Origin: Zygnema cylindricum
Lineage: Eukaryota; Streptophyta; Zygnematophyceae; Zygnematales; Zygnemataceae
DNA length: 64,000 bases
Assembly: GCA_037447655.1 (NCBI GenBank)
Contig: JBBHKE010000672.1
Coordinates: 199,001-263,000, forward strand
Direction: 5' to 3'
In this document: piece by piece, positions 10,975 to 23,396 of the stretch
Layout: the number at the start of each line of letters is the position of its first letter
Position numbering within the stretch: the first letter of the stretch is position 1
Translations under genes and position numbers: made by a program
The notes under the pieces: generated by a model
What the model was told of the DNA's origin: nothing
Database searches by the model: none
The model's input: only the letters and a program-made list of their open reading frames with translations

Positions 10975-12017
10975 TGTAACAATGAGACCTCCATAAGTCC
11001 TCAGAGTGGATAGCTTCCAAAAAGCCTCTAGGATAACCCTCACCCCTTTGTGTTTCAGCAAAAATAACTGCCACCCTGGCAGACAAAAATTATGACCAAC
11101 TTCACCTCTGTGAAGAAAAGACTCGATTGAGTCGAGAGCAAAAAGAATCTCTGAATTTGCTCCCCTGAGCACTAAGTTATGGAGGGTGAAAATTGACCTT
11201 TTGAACAGAAGCTCTCTGGGAGAGAGGATCCTATCTCCTAATTTTTCTAAGTCGTATCTCTCTCACAGACACTATCTACTGATGTACGGAACCAATCAGA
11301 TTTCTCCTCCGTACACAAAAGTACACTCGCCGGTGTACTTTAAGTATAGAAATTGTACAACATGGCCTAAATGTCAACACATGTCATATTAGATTCAAAT
11401 GCTGTAATCTCCGGAGATACCACAATCCAATGTAATTATGCCACGTGTCATCCAATCTGGAGATGCCCACAAACCGCCGAATTCTTCTTCCGAGATCTCG
11501 GCGCTAATTCTAGCCGTCCGATTAAATTCACATTTGATCGGAGCCGTAATGAATACATGCGCGGTATTTGTTTCGCTTACGAAATCAATGTGCGGTATTG
11601 ATTTCTTATCCGTACCGCAATTCGTAATTTTATACTACCGATTCTATGTATCTCGTAAACAATTATAGTTAAATGATTTATCCTACATATTAATGTTTAA
11701 TTAATCATCAAACTATATAGTACGTAACACTACTTCAAGACTTAACGGCTAAGGTTACCGGCTGCCGGCAGCTTGCTCTCCGACAGGTACCAGGTTCAAA
11801 TCCTATGGCCGCCGTATATCTTTTTACTTAATAAACCCCAAATATATATTTCCCGTAAACCTCAAGATAGCCTAGGCAGCCATGGCTCTAACTTCCTCTC
11901 CAATTTCTCAGTGACTGCGACAAGTTTAAGAGTTGGAGAGAGAAGTTAGAGGTAGACTGCCTCGACTTCTTTTTTATTTTTGACCTAGAAAATACTTTAA
12001 AACCATTAATTTCTACA
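10975..12017 (-). repeat. 3' LTR of element D
   Basis: It begins TGTAACAATGAGACC and ends TTTCTACA. A purine-rich tract (minus strand AATAAGGGGA, 12018-12030) abuts it, as expected for the polypurine tract at the 3' LTR. Confidence 0.88.
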
Positions 12018-15000
12018 TCCCCTTATTTTTTAGTTAATCTTTAATTTCAGACCACACTTCTACCTGCAAAAAATTAGTTTAGGGGAAGGCACAGGTTTGG
12101 TCATCATATCTGCTACCATCTCACTATCTGGTCGGTACTCTAAACTGATTATTTTATTTTCTACTTTCTCTCTAACAAAGCTAGGTTTAATATCCATGTG
12201 TTTGTCTTTAAAATGATGTTTAGGATTGGCAGAAATAGCAATTAATGCCTAATTATCACAAAAAAAATTATGCACACCACTCTTAAGGTGACCAAGCTCA
12301 CCAAGCAAAGACTTGACCCACATCAATTCTTTTACAGCAAAGCAAGAGGCCATATACTCAGCCTCCATGGTGGACTAAGCAATAACTTTTTGCTGTTTGC
12401 TACTCCAACAGCAAGCCCCATCACCCACATATAATACATATCCAGAAGTGCATCTCCTCATCGGAGCCTCACCATAACTGGAATCACTCCAAGTAGTGAT
12501 GTCGGTATTCTCCCCACCCAAATGCAACCACAGATCCCTAATTCCTATCAAGTATCTAAGAACCCTCTTAGCTGCCTCCTAATCCCTCTTAGTGGGAGCA
12601 TATAGACTCCTACTCAGCATTCCTACAGCTACAGCTAAATCCGGCCTGGTACAATTCATAAAATAGATTAGACTTCCCACTACTTGTCTGTAAGGAATAG
12701 TCTGCATGAACTTCTGTTCTTGAGGAGATAATTCCTCGTCTAAGACTATGACTCTTTCTTCCTCACTCCCCTCACTTCCCTTCTTAAACTCCATTGGAGT
12801 TGTACAACTATTAGCTCTATCCATTTGAATTTTTTCAAGCATGTTCCCTATTGCTTCTTTTTGAGTCAATCTTATAATTTTTCTTTTCTGGTCTCTTTCT
12901 ACTTGAATTCCCAAAATATATTTTGCTTCTCCCATATCCTTCATTTCAAATCTCCCCTTAAAATCTGTTTTCAGTTTATTATTTTTTTTCCATTGATTTA
13001 CTTAACACAAGCAAATCATCAACATAAATTGCAATAAATATAAAACCTTCCTCATCTTCGAAAACATAGATTGGGTGATCTGAGTTGATCCGGATATATC
13101 CCAGACCTGTAAGAAACTCATCAAGCTTCTTATTCCACTGTCGAGGCGCGTGTTTCAAACCATAAAGAGATTTAATCAGCCGGCATACCTTACTCTCCTC
13201 TCATTCCTCCACAAACCCTTCGGGTTGTCGCATGAAGATCTCCTTTTCCAATTCTCCATGCAAAAAGGTTGTTTTGATGTCCATCTGGTGCACTTTCATG
13301 TCTTCCGCTGCTGGTAGGCTAAGAAGTATGCAGACAGAGGGAAATCTGACCACCGGGGCAAAGGTTTCCTCGTAGTCAATTCCCTCCTTTTGTGTAAATC
13401 CCTTTGCCACTAGTCGGGCCTTCTAGCGCTCGATTGTGATATCTCGCTTCAGTTTTAACTTGAAAGCCCACTTTTAACCGATTAGTTTTCGGTTAGGTGG
13501 ACAATTCACCAGCTCCGAAGTATCGGCTGCCATGATTGAGGACATCTACTCCTTGATGACAGTCTTCCACCGGTTTCTATTGGACAAGTCATCGCCTCTC
13601 AATAAGTTTGAGGTTCATCTTGATGAGATAGTTTAGTTACCTTGTTATTAACCTTTTTTCTTGCATTCTTTTGCTACTTCTCATCCCCCCTTCAAAATCT
13701 GAGGTCGGAATAGATGGTTCTCGTGGATTCTTTCGAACAAACTCGGCTTCTCCCCTATCCCTTGATTCCGAATCAATTTCCACCACGTCTTCCGCTTCAG
13801 GTAGAGTTGTCACTGTAGTTTCCACAGCCGAGTCCTTTTCGGTTCGATTTGTACCTGCAAGAATGTCATCTTCTATAAAATCTAGATAGTTAGGAAGCTC
13901 AAAGTCATCGGAATTTTCTGACTCAAATCTGATTTTTACTGACTTCGTATATTTGAAGGGATCCACAGACTTTCCTTCTTCCATAACTACTAGATGCTTT
14001 ACTAAGATTATATCTACCCTATTTAGATCATAAACTCTATATCCTTTAACATCCTCATCATATCCTAATAAGTATCCCGGTTTTCCTTTAGGATCTAGCT
14101 TCCAATTGGACCGATCAGTATCTAGTTTGAATACTTGACTGCCGAAAACCTTTAAGTGAGATATGTCTGGTTTCCGGCCTCTCCATCTCTCATAAGGTGT
14201 TTGATCTTTTATAGTTGAAGTAAGAACTCTATTTTTGAGGTAATTAGCACAGTTCATTGCTTCTGCCCAAAACCTTTTTCATATCATTTTATCTAACAAC
14301 ATACTTCTAGCACTATCACTTAGTGTTTTATTTAACCTTTCAGCTACCCCATTCTTTTCCCGATTTTCTGGAACTGTCTTTAGGTGTTGGACCCCGTCTT
14401 CCCTCTGGAAATCCTCAAACTAGTTAGAAGTATACCCTCCACCATTGTCACTCCTTACTCTCTTGATTGGAGTTTCATGGAGTTTTTCGCTCCATGCTTT
14501 TATATTGTCTAAAATAATCCTAAGCTTTTGACTTGTTTTTCAAAAAATACACCCAGGAATATCGAGACCAATCATCAGTTATAGTCATCATAAATCTCTT
14601 CCCCCCGGTGAGGGCACTTTAGCCGGTCCCCAAATATCTATATGTACTAGATCTATAATATTTTCTCCCTTATAGGTGGATGTTTTAGGAAAGGGTAACC
14701 TGTGTGCTTTACCTTGAGCACATCCACTACGATCACTTATATCATCACTCTCACTGAACTGAATCCCTTCTACAACTCCTATCTTTTTCATCTCTTTTAA
14801 CTTATCTAAATTCACATGCCCAAGCCTCTTATGCCACATCATAATATCATGAACACTAGCATAATAAAGTTTCTTCGTTTCATTACTTAAAATCAGCCTA
14901 AACATCCCATGGCTACCTTTCTCAGCAATGAAATAGACATACTCCTCAAAACTTGCAGTAAAGACTCCTTCCCTAGTGCTAGTGAAAAAACCCTTATCAT

Positions 15001-15474
15001 CTAATACAGATGTAGAGATAAGGTTTTTGTTCAGCTCCGGAATAAACAATACTTCGGAGAATGTTAATATGGATGTGTTTCTTTCTACTAACATGTTCAG
15101 ATCTTCCGATCCTACAAGAGTAGTGGTGATTATCCTCCCATCCCTGTACTCTATCTTTACGGTGGGAATCTTTCTTATCTTAGTGAACAAGTGCCTATCC
15201 TTACACATGTGCATAGAGGCACATGAATCTATAATCGAGCTTGCTTCACCTTTCAATAAACATAAGCACATTTTTGCCTTCGTGGAATTTCGACCTCAGT
15301 TTTCGCCTCCAACTCTTCATCCAAAATGAGCTCATCGTCCTCGTCCTCGGATCCCGCCTCAAGTACCTGTGTAACAAGGGACTTTTTCTTTCCTCTCGGG
15401 TACCACCGGTCTGCCCCTCCTTTAACCGAAGCCTGGTTAGCTTAGTGCACCCTGCCATATAGTGCCCCGGTTTC
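12018..15474 (-). pseudogene. Element D pol (protease, integrase, RT, RNase H)
   Basis: On the minus strand, 14588-15271 carries a protease-like start (IIDSCASMHMC, with Gly of the DSGA motif changed to Cys) and the integrase zinc motif WHKRLGHVN..CAQGK. The integrase core and GKPGYLLGYDEDVKGYRVYDL are at 13637-14257. RT fragments with EGIDYEETFAPVVRFPSV are at 13201-13410, and KDMGEAKYILGIQ..YRQVVGSLIYFMNCTRPD is at 12579-12944. The RNase H end (MEAEYMA, KAKHMDI) runs to about 12060. Frames change repeatedly and several stops interrupt the coding sequence. It is clearly a relict of the same protein as at 49222-52644. Confidence 0.88.
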
Positions 15475-16366
15475 TTACAAAAATGACATAAACCTTTAAA
15501 AGCCCTTGGTTCGAACTCATCGGCCTATTTTTTTATGCTCCCTACCCCCATAGTTTCCGACCGGTTTTCGGGAATCCTTGTTCCTCCAATCACTCGCTCT
15601 TCCCAAGGCTTGGCCACTCTTTCCTCACCTTCGGATCTCAATCGTATTCCCTTGAACGACAATCATCCCTACCACTGAGTTCCATATCCACCTTGAGTCT
15701 TGCAAGTCCTGCACACGGTTGACTATATTTTAGAACTCATCAGGTAACTTAATCAGTAAAGAGTTAACCTTTTCTTTTTCACTTAAATCTTTTCCCGCAC
15801 ACTCTAGCTCCATGAAGTGTGCAGCAAGCTCATTGCAAAAATCCAACATATTTCTCCTTTTGTATACATACTCTTTAACTTTCAGATCAGCCAACTGTTG
15901 TTGCTGAATTGTACCACTTCGGTACATCTCTATGAGAGCCATCCAAAGATCGGATGCCCTTTTTACCTGCAAATGAGTACATGCAAGTCCTTGAGTTAGA
16001 TGGCGTAGGATGAAGTGCTTTGCCGCCATATTGTTGAAGTACCAGGTTTCAGTATCATTCTCCTCGTTCCTGGGAATAGGTGACATGAATGCCGAACCAG
16101 TTGTTACTTGTGTGGTGGTCTCCTTCTCCTTTCCTTTGTCCACCACCTCTTTTTCTTTTGTTTCCTCTATTGAAGGTGGATCCTCTTTCTTGGTGAATCT
16201 GTTTCCTCCAAACCTTGGAGGAATTCTAAAGCTTGATGGACGCCCCAACCGTCCACTGACTATCCCCCAAAACATTTTTTCGCATAGAGCTCCTATCATC
16301 ATACTTTCCTAGTATATGAAGCTAGTTCCATTTAAGATTGGTACCCTAGAGGATGGGCCTATAACC
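15475..16366 (-). pseudogene. Element D gag
   Basis: The minus strand carries copia gag. ALCEKMFWGIVSGRLGRPSS lies near 16280, the FNNMAAKHFILRHLTQGLA block follows, then a MLDFCNELAAHFMELE block. A CCHC-type knuckle segment lies near 15470-15500. The start codon expected inside the primer-binding site reads ATA here instead of ATG. Stops and frameshifts follow 15730. Confidence 0.85.
16352..16366 (-). other. Primer-binding site of element D
   Basis: Read on the minus strand this is GGTTATAGGCCCATC, directly abutting the 5' LTR. It differs at two positions from the sequence shared by the other elements, which is complementary to the anticodon arm of initiator tRNA-Met. Confidence 0.75.
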
Positions 16367-17407
16367 TAAAACTCTGAGACCTCCATAAGTCCTCAGAGTG
16401 GACAGCTTCCAAAAAGCCTCTAGGATAACCCTGACCCCTTTGTGTTTCAGCAAAAATAACTGCCACCTTCGCAGACAAAAACTCTATCCAACTTCACCCT
16501 TGTGAAGAGAAGACTCCCTTGAGTTGATAGCTAAAAGAATCTATGAATTTGCTCCCATGAGCAATATGTTATGGAGGGTGAAAGTTGACCTTTTGTACAG
16601 AAGCTCTCTGGGAGAGAGGATCCTCTCCTAATTTTTTTAAGTCCTATCTCTTTCACAAACTCTATCTACTGATGTACGGAACCAATCAGATTTCTCCTCC
16701 GTACACAAAAGTACAGTCGGCGGTGTAGTTTATGTACGGATATTGTACAACATGGCCTAAATGTCAACACATGTCATATCGGGATTCAAATGCCATAATA
16801 TCTGGGGATACCACGATCCAATGTAATTATGCCACATGTCATCCGATGTAGCGATGCCCACAAACCACCAAATTCTTCTTCCGAGATCTCGGCGCTAATT
16901 CTAGCCGTCCGATTAAATTCACATTTGATTGGAGCCGTAATGAATACATGCGCGGTATTTGTTTCGCTTACGAAATCAATGTGCGGTATTGATTTCTTAT
17001 CCGTACCGCAATTCGTACTTTTATACTACCGATTCTATGTATCTCGTAAACAATTATAGTTAAATGATTTATCCTACGTATTAATGTTTAATTAATTATC
17101 AAACTATATAGTACGTAACACTACTTCAAGACTTAACGGCTAATGTTACCGGCTGCCGGTTGCTTGCCGTCCGGCAAGTACTAGGTTCAAATCCTGTGGC
17201 TGCCACATATCTTTTTACTTAATAAATCCAAATATATATTTCCCGTAAACCTCTGGATAGCCTAGGTAGCCATGGCTCTAGCTTCCTCTCCAATTTCTCA
17301 GTGATTGCGACAAGTTTGAGAGTTCGAGAGAGAAGTAAGAGGTAGACTGCCTCGGCTTCTTTCTTATTTCTGACCTAGAAAATACTTTAAAACCATTAAT
17401 TTCTACA
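16367..17407 (-). repeat. 5' LTR of element D
   Basis: It runs from TAAAACTCTGAG (TG end mutated to TA) to TTTCTACA. It keeps the CTCTGAG/CTCAGAG hairpin, the tRNA-like module near 17130-17210 and the stem-loop near 17275-17345. Confidence 0.87.
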
Positions 17408-17514
17408 TATCCCCCCTTCTAGGGTTGATATCCTTATTTCCTCCCCTCTGAGTAAACCTTGTCTAAGATATAAATTTACCAGCCCAATTCATAATTCCCA
17501 CAAAACCAAGTTCC
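17408..17514. mobile_element. Short gypsy-related segment right of element D
   Basis: Non-coding sequence that I read as the continuation of the gypsy LTR start broken at 10974. The join to the gypsy coding sequence at 17515 implies a deletion. No gene seen. Confidence 0.35.
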
Positions 17515-17769
17515 TTATGGTTCAAGCTGAGTGGATACTGTCGTCTCGTTTATCAAATTGATATGAAAGGGGGTCCCTTTATAAGTGCCAACGTTATAAT
17601 CTGGGTAAGAAAACACTTGTTTGTTCTCCTCTAAGAGTTTGGATAGTTGGGCCTTCTGTTGGGGCTCTGGTTGCTCCCCTAAGGTCCAATCTAACTTCTC
17701 GGGTTCCACCATTGCCCATGTTTCTGAAGGCCTATCCCAAAGGGAGATGTCAAATTCCAACTCTACCTA
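17515..17769 (-). pseudogene. Gypsy pre-RT segment, copy G2
   Basis: The minus strand encodes LDWTLGEQPEPQQKAQLSKLL, then NKQVFSY and GTYKGTPFHINL. This matches the segment just before RT in copy G1. The RT itself is absent, because the element is truncated at 17515. Upstream residues EFDISLWDRPSETW are also shared with G1. Confidence 0.75.
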
Positions 17770-18960
17770 TTAGTTTACTTCTCCTCCTCTTCTAATGATG
17801 CTACTGCAAACAACCCCCACTGAGGAATCCCTTGATTTGAGTGAAATGTTGGGGATAAAAAATATTGTTGGTACAGTCTTTCTCCTTGCCTCTCTCCCCC
17901 CCTTAAGCTGCAAGTTGGCCTGTACTACTAACAACTTTGAGGCTTGATGGTAAATAGCCTTAGATTGTAGAGACTGTAGACTACAAAAGGCAAAAGAATG
18001 TTTTAACACCCATGTGACCGCATTCAGATCCATGCTCTGTCTGAGTTGGCTACACCTCTGGAGGTCTGAAATACCTATAGCGGCCGTTTTTGTAGGTCAA
18101 AATCCCATTGCGTGTTCTCGTTCCTCGACTCTCCGTTTTGTCTAGACTCCAACCTTGGTGTCGAATATTATTAAAGCCGCTACTTTTCGATATGCATGGT
18201 TGTTAGGAAAGGAAACAAAGGTTGGTAGGGCTTGCCTTGGCCCCCAAGTTTGTTACACCAGAAGAATTGGGGACGATCACCCTTGGTCTTTGGAGTGGCC
18301 ATTCGCCCTAGTCCGAGGATTTGGTAGAGAGTTGTCTTGGGATCTGTTTTGTGGGTCTGTAATAGTTGTTGGAGGACTCAAAAATGGATTAGATTCGTCT
18401 AGTAAGCCTATACTCGGTGAGTGATTGATCCTGGTTGTGCTGCATCAAAAACAAGTGGAGCCCCTAAAACCTTTATAACTTCGTTCTAGCTATAGGCGAC
18501 CTATTTTCTTTTATCATCTCTCGTGTGGACATTTTCCAAGATGTACCCCACCGGTGTGTCTTGTTATTGCTACAGCAGGAAAATTAATTTGATCATCAAG
18601 AAGAAAGTTCGACTTCCGTTATCTTAATGTCCTTTACCTTTCCATGCTACACAGTATCCGTGACATGACCATCCTGCTATTACCAGATCTACTCTTTCCA
18701 GCATGTCTAAATGGGGTTCCAGGATGTTGTGAACATTTTGGGGAAGACTTTAATGAGCTGTACAGATTGAGGATATGGGAATTTGTTGGGGATACAATTG
18801 GTGAAGTTGTTGTAGCTGCTGCTCACTGATAGCTCGGGTTACGAGTGAGATTTCCATGGCTACATAAGACTCCACCGTATATCTTGCCTTCAAAACATCA
18901 TCTAGGTCCGTGATGATTCCAAAGAAAAGTGATATTATTCAAAATTCCGGAATTAAGAAC
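17770..18960 (-). pseudogene. C5-cytosine DNA methyltransferase domain, gypsy copy G2
   Basis: This is a second copy of the methyltransferase domain in the same place, between protease and the pre-RT segment. Motif I reads ISLFFGIITDLDDVLKARY near 18870-18945, followed by VESYVAMEIS. Motif IV reads DLVIAGWSCHGYC with the Cys codon at 18663-18665, so the Cys is kept but the Pro and Gln of PCQ are lost. Then comes GSRTFFLMIKLI, motif VI YILENV (ENV at 18528-18536), a target-recognition segment (RPQFFWCNKLGG near 18245-18275), and the motif IX/X end with HAMGF and SMDLNAVTW near 18000-18110. Stops occur at several points. Divergence from G1 over the whole domain suggests the domain was carried through many rounds of element copying. 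Confidence 0.82.
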
Positions 18961-19089
18961 TGATAATGATACCATCTCTCGATCAAATTTCTAATCTTCA
19001 GGCAGAACCTCCGAAGGTTTCGACCGAGGCTTCGAGGTCTTATCCTTTATAAAAACAACTGAAAAAGACTGGTCCACTTCTCGCCAAAG

Positions 19090-19640
19090 TGTGGCTTTCT
19101 GTGATAATCTGCTCTGGTATCCTTCTTCTCACCGTTTAGAAATAGAGAATTGCTATATTACCTCAGCGATGTTATGGCGTTGGCTAGCAGTTCTGATGGA
19201 ATGTGGGTGGCATAAACAGGATAACATTCGAAAACGTAAACATTGGTCTTCCCTCGATTCCATAAATCCAAAGGTAACTCCACCTTAGTACCCTTCGGAT
19301 TGTTAAGGTCTTGAAGCGTTAACTGCTCCTTCCACACACGTAAACCAATATTCAACCTTGTCCAGGTGGCCATCCCCAGCAGAATTTCAATCAGCTTACC
19401 TTCCACCATGAAGAAGGAAAGTTGGATTTGGACTCGCTGACTCGCATCATCGGAGAACGTGATTAACATATCCTTGATGATCTTGTGAATCGGCTGGTTC
19501 CCACTGCTAACTCTGCTCTAGCATATGTTACTGGGGTAGATCTTTGGCTGGAGTTCCTTGGGCATCTGCTGCAAAGTCGAAGTATTTATTAGAGTTGGGA
19601 TTGCTCTCTTGTTGACCACAACATCCTAGTATCTTTCGTA
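19090..19640 (-). pseudogene. Gypsy aspartic protease domain, copy G2
   Basis: The body is open on the minus strand at 19158-19469 (EILLGMATWTRLNIGLRVWKEQ, GTKVELPLDLWNRGKTNV). The active-site position, near 19580-19625, reads VVVNKRAIPTLINTS, so the catalytic Asp is replaced by Asn. An LNKYERY segment precedes it. A stop codon lies just upstream. Inactive by sequence. Confidence 0.72.
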
Positions 19641-22600
19641 TTTGTTAAGTTTGAAATTTCCGGTGCAGTTGTGGATTAGCGCCACGGATAACGTCTTATA
19701 CTCCCTATCCAATATAGGGGTCTTAGGATCTGTTGACAAAAAGACTAAGCTGGGCTGGTCTGCCACGTCTCTTCTCTCCCTTCCCGAGTGAATTTCCTCT
19801 TCGAGTGCCTGAATGAGGATTTCTTCAGGCACGTTATGGGAAGAGGATAGTTATTTTACATGGGTGAGGGCGTAGGGCATGAGGTGCTTTACTAGCATAA
19901 TTGCTAGTTTGGAGGAAGGAGGTTGAGTTTTTGGAGACTATGTCGGGGAACATAGTTTTGTCGGTTTCTTCTGTTCCCCCCCCTAATTCCTTACTCTCAT
20001 TGTCTGATTCCGTTGCGCGAGGCATTTCTGCTCTGTTCTCTTTTGAGTGTTCCGCCATATTCCTTTTGAACCAATCTTGATTCCTCCGTTTTTCCTCATC
20101 TTCTCCTTGTTTTCGCTTCCCCCTTTATCTATTTGTTTTGTACTCTGCGAATCTGGGAGGCATTTTCTTCACGGTAATGGGAGGCGAATTGGTTGGTTTG
20201 ATCCCGTAACCGATGTTGTCGTTCAAAATCAGCGCCCGAGGAGTGAAGCACAGTGGTCCCGTTACCTTTTCTGTTATGGTGTCCTTGGGCCAATCTTTGC
20301 CTCTCCTTTCTCTGCTCCGTAGTGGAGTTTCAAAGTTGTCTACGATTGTCTCCCATGTCCACATTCTAGGCTCTTGACATAAAGGTACATACATGGTGAG
20401 CATTAGAAGGTTCCATATCCCACCCCAATACACCGTCATCGTCTCCACCCGCTGTGGCTTCTTGTTCAAGCTCCACTAGCTTTTGTAGTAACTCCTGTTT
20501 CCTTCCTTGGAGTTTGTGAGCGGCCGTCAAGGTAAGAGTTTGGGAGCCACATCCTAAACGAAGTGTTGGAAATTCTGCGGCCATCGCGGCCAGTTTTTGG
20601 CTTTGTTGGTGGATGATATTTTATGGGGTAAGTCTTGCTTGACTCGCTGGCGTTAGTTATGGTTGTCCATGGTGCGACGCCCCCAAAGGTAAAGGAGCTG
20701 AAGAGGGAGAGGATTCGCGCCGATTTCCCCTCCGCCGGTAAATAGAGCGTACTGCATCATCTCCTTCGAGACTCCATTCTTCCGAAAACATTGCCCCTCT
20801 TTGTGTCCCATGAAACCGCAAGCCTTATAATTAGAGCCCTTGGTAGGGTATTTGCTCCTTAACTCATTGGAGATTTGCGCATCATCAAATTTTGGGAGTT
20901 TGATTAGTCGCAACTAAGCTTAAGACATTTTGGTAGTGTTTGACAGAGGAGTTGTACGGTAATTTTCTTTGGCTACCGGTGTTTTATCTTCCAATCCTCC
21001 TTCTTTGCGTTCCATCTATTTCCTTGTCCTTTTAGCTCTGTTTTTTTTGCAATTCCTTCTACTTTAGGACAAGTTCAGGTTTGAGCTTCCGTGGGCAGCC
21101 TTTCCATCCATGGCCTGTTTGTTGACAGTTTAAGAAATTATAGAGGAAGACCCTCTCATATGCCCTTATTGCTGGCTTGACCTCATTTTTTGCCTCTTGC
21201 TTTCCCTTAAGCTTCCGCAAAGCATAGAGTTTGACCTGTTCCTCCTAGTGCAAAGAGCTCTCTCCAACAAACCCTGTGAAATTAGTGCGAGCTTTTCCTG
21301 TGAATTTCTTTTCCTGGGCTTCTCTGTGGACAAAATGATCATACAACTTTATTGCCACTAAAGAGATGTCTTTTGTCGAGGGATTGATGTCGTGTATGGC
21401 TTGGCCGGCAATCAAACTATCACGAGCAGTTTGCTCTCTTGAGCCAAACAAGTTGCGAACCTCTTTAAAATATTTGATTACCATTGCTGGCATATCAATA
21501 GTTGAGAGTTTGGTTTTTTGGCAAAGGCTACAGAGTCTCTTGAATAAAAATCTGTAGTGTTTCAATTTTCAAAAACCCAAATTCCTTAAATTCTTTGATT
21601 GCAGATTCATTCCTCTCTCTATAGACGAGCCTCCACACGTTCAAGAAAGTCGAACACGGAGTAGGGTTAGTAACCATTTGCGTGGCGGCTTGGGCTTCGT
21701 GAATTGCCTGAAGATGGTTCACGTAGGCCAGTCCTTGTGCCTGCAATTTCATTTCATTTGTGAAAATGGCTGTAATAAAGGCAGTTGCTGCTACCACCAG
21801 GTTGGACTTAGCTTCAATAACTGCGGCATCTAGAATTGGATCTGAAATCTTTAAATTTAGAGCCATCAGAAGGGGCCGCCTCTCTTTTCAATTTGCCAGT
21901 GCTCCTCCTGAAAGATAATTAACCATCATATGAAACAAAGTTGTTTCAAAGTCTGTTGGAATGACACCTCCCCAGTATTTGTTGATCTCAGACTAGGTGA
22001 AAGATTTCCACAACAGTTCAAAATCCGAAATTGTTATCCCCGAACTATCCTCGTAAAGACATAGACGTCTCCCATCTCTCTTTTTTCCTCTGCGAGATTG
22101 GTGAATTGTGGCGAGGCCGTTCTAGTGGGGTTGAAAAAATGAGCTTGCGAAATTGCATCTAAATCTACACCTTTTAGATCCAAACCGCTTTCTCCTCTGG
22201 TAAGAAGGTCGGGTGTAACAACATTGATCCCTTCCCCATTGAGGATGGTTTTGCAGTTAAAAGTGGTGTTGGATTTCTTGCTCTTCTATATCCACGAGAG
22301 ACTTGGAACTTAGAACCGTCTCCACCGATGGGATGTGGAGACGAGGTCTGTTCAAAGGTCTTTGGGAAATGGACGATGCTGGAGACGGAGACTGCTGGGC
22401 CCTATAAGATCATGCGTCACACTCCCAGATCGCTTCCTAGACGTCTCGGGAGGTAGAGTTCCTGAGGTGGAAGTAGGAGATTACCAGTGAGGAGGAGAAT
22501 AGGCAGGGATGGATTGGTCGTTTAAGACAGGCGGGTAGCGAGATCCACTAGTTGCGGACTCTAAGGAATGAAGTAGCGAAGGAGAAGAGGGAAAATCAAC

Positions 22601-22790
22601 GGATTGTCAGGCAAGAGAAAAAAGAGGAGTGGACCCCCTCAAGGGAATGTGAACCCTTTCGTGTGGTTGTTATTCCACCAAGGCTTCCACAACGAAAGCG
22701 TCATCCACTGAAACAACAGTTTGCACTTTTGAGGAGAAGTAGCAATGTCTAGAAGTATATCTGCACCCAAACCCTTTTCAGTAGGTTACG
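19641..22790 (-). pseudogene. Gypsy gag region, copy G2
   Basis: It follows the same order as copy G1. Second zinc knuckle YKACGFMGHKEGQC lies near 20780-20830 (first Cys replaced by Tyr). First knuckle FLNCQQTGHGWKGC lies near 21105-21150 (first Cys replaced by Phe). Capsid-like helices are at 21245-21866, with LYDHFVHREAQEKK and the Ala-rich NLVVAATAFITAIF. A Pro-rich N-terminal region occupies 22230-22790. Several frame breaks. The equivalence to G1 at 4031-7263 is clear from the ordered shared blocks. Confidence 0.75.
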
Positions 22791-23164
22791 TAGTTCCCCC
22801 CCCTTCGCGCGGAAGAGTGGTATCCCGACTCCTTTCTGAGTGAGGAATGCCTAGTTTGTTGCATGTGGTAGGGTTGGTTCCTTGAATTACTTCAACTAGA
22901 TGCGGCTCTGTCCCTAATGGAGTGGATCTCTCCCCACTGAGAAGTCTAGTGGACCTTCGTCAAGATTCCCGAATAAGGTTCAATTCTTGTTCCCATAAAG
23001 CCCGTCTTTCCTTTTCTAGAGCCTCCCAATCTATCGTAACTAGTCAAACCCCCGCTGCATCCTGACCCTGTGCTTTCACTATCTCCACCAACTCTTGATT
23101 TTTGCTAACCACCTTTGTCAAATCTACAATTATCATGCCTGAAACCTCTATATTTGTTTCCTTG
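22791..23164 (-). pseudogene. Gypsy leader region, left part (copy G2)
   Basis: This aligns with 8296-8480 of copy G1 (shared block CCTCCCAATCTATCGT versus CATCCCAATCTATCGT). It stops at the insertion site of element H. The sequence continues at 33946, where CCTTG repeats. Confidence 0.7.
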
Positions 23165-23396
23165 TGTAACTCTGAGACCTCCATAAGTCCTCAGAGTAGG
23201 CAGCTCACTCTAAGCCTCTAGAATAACCCTGACCCCTTTATGTTTCAGCAATAATGATTGCCACCATGGCAGAAAAAATCTCTATACACCTTCACCTTTG
23301 TGAAGTCAAGACTTCCTTGAGTATATAGCAAAATGAATCTTTGAATTTGCTCCCCTGAGCAATAAGTCAAGGTGGGTCAAACTTGACCTTTTTGAC
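23165..23396 (-). repeat. Partial H-type LTR
   Basis: About 230 bp matching the first part of the LTRs at 26042 and 32897, with the CTCTGAG/CTCAGAG hairpin and the small hairpin array. It ends abruptly after CTTGACCTTTTT, where gag sequence of element K begins. Confidence 0.8.

Larger units (their letters stand above)
10975..17407 (-). mobile_element. Copia LTR retrotransposon D, full length but decayed
   Basis: Two LTRs of 1043 and 1041 bp flank a gag-pol region on the minus strand. Flanking pentamers are TATCA (10970-10974) and TATCC (17408-17412), a 4-of-5 target-site duplication. Order on the minus strand is LTR, PBS, gag, protease, integrase, RT, RNase H, LTR, which is the Ty1/copia order. 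Many stops and frameshifts show it is inactive. It belongs to the same family as element C. Confidence 0.9.
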
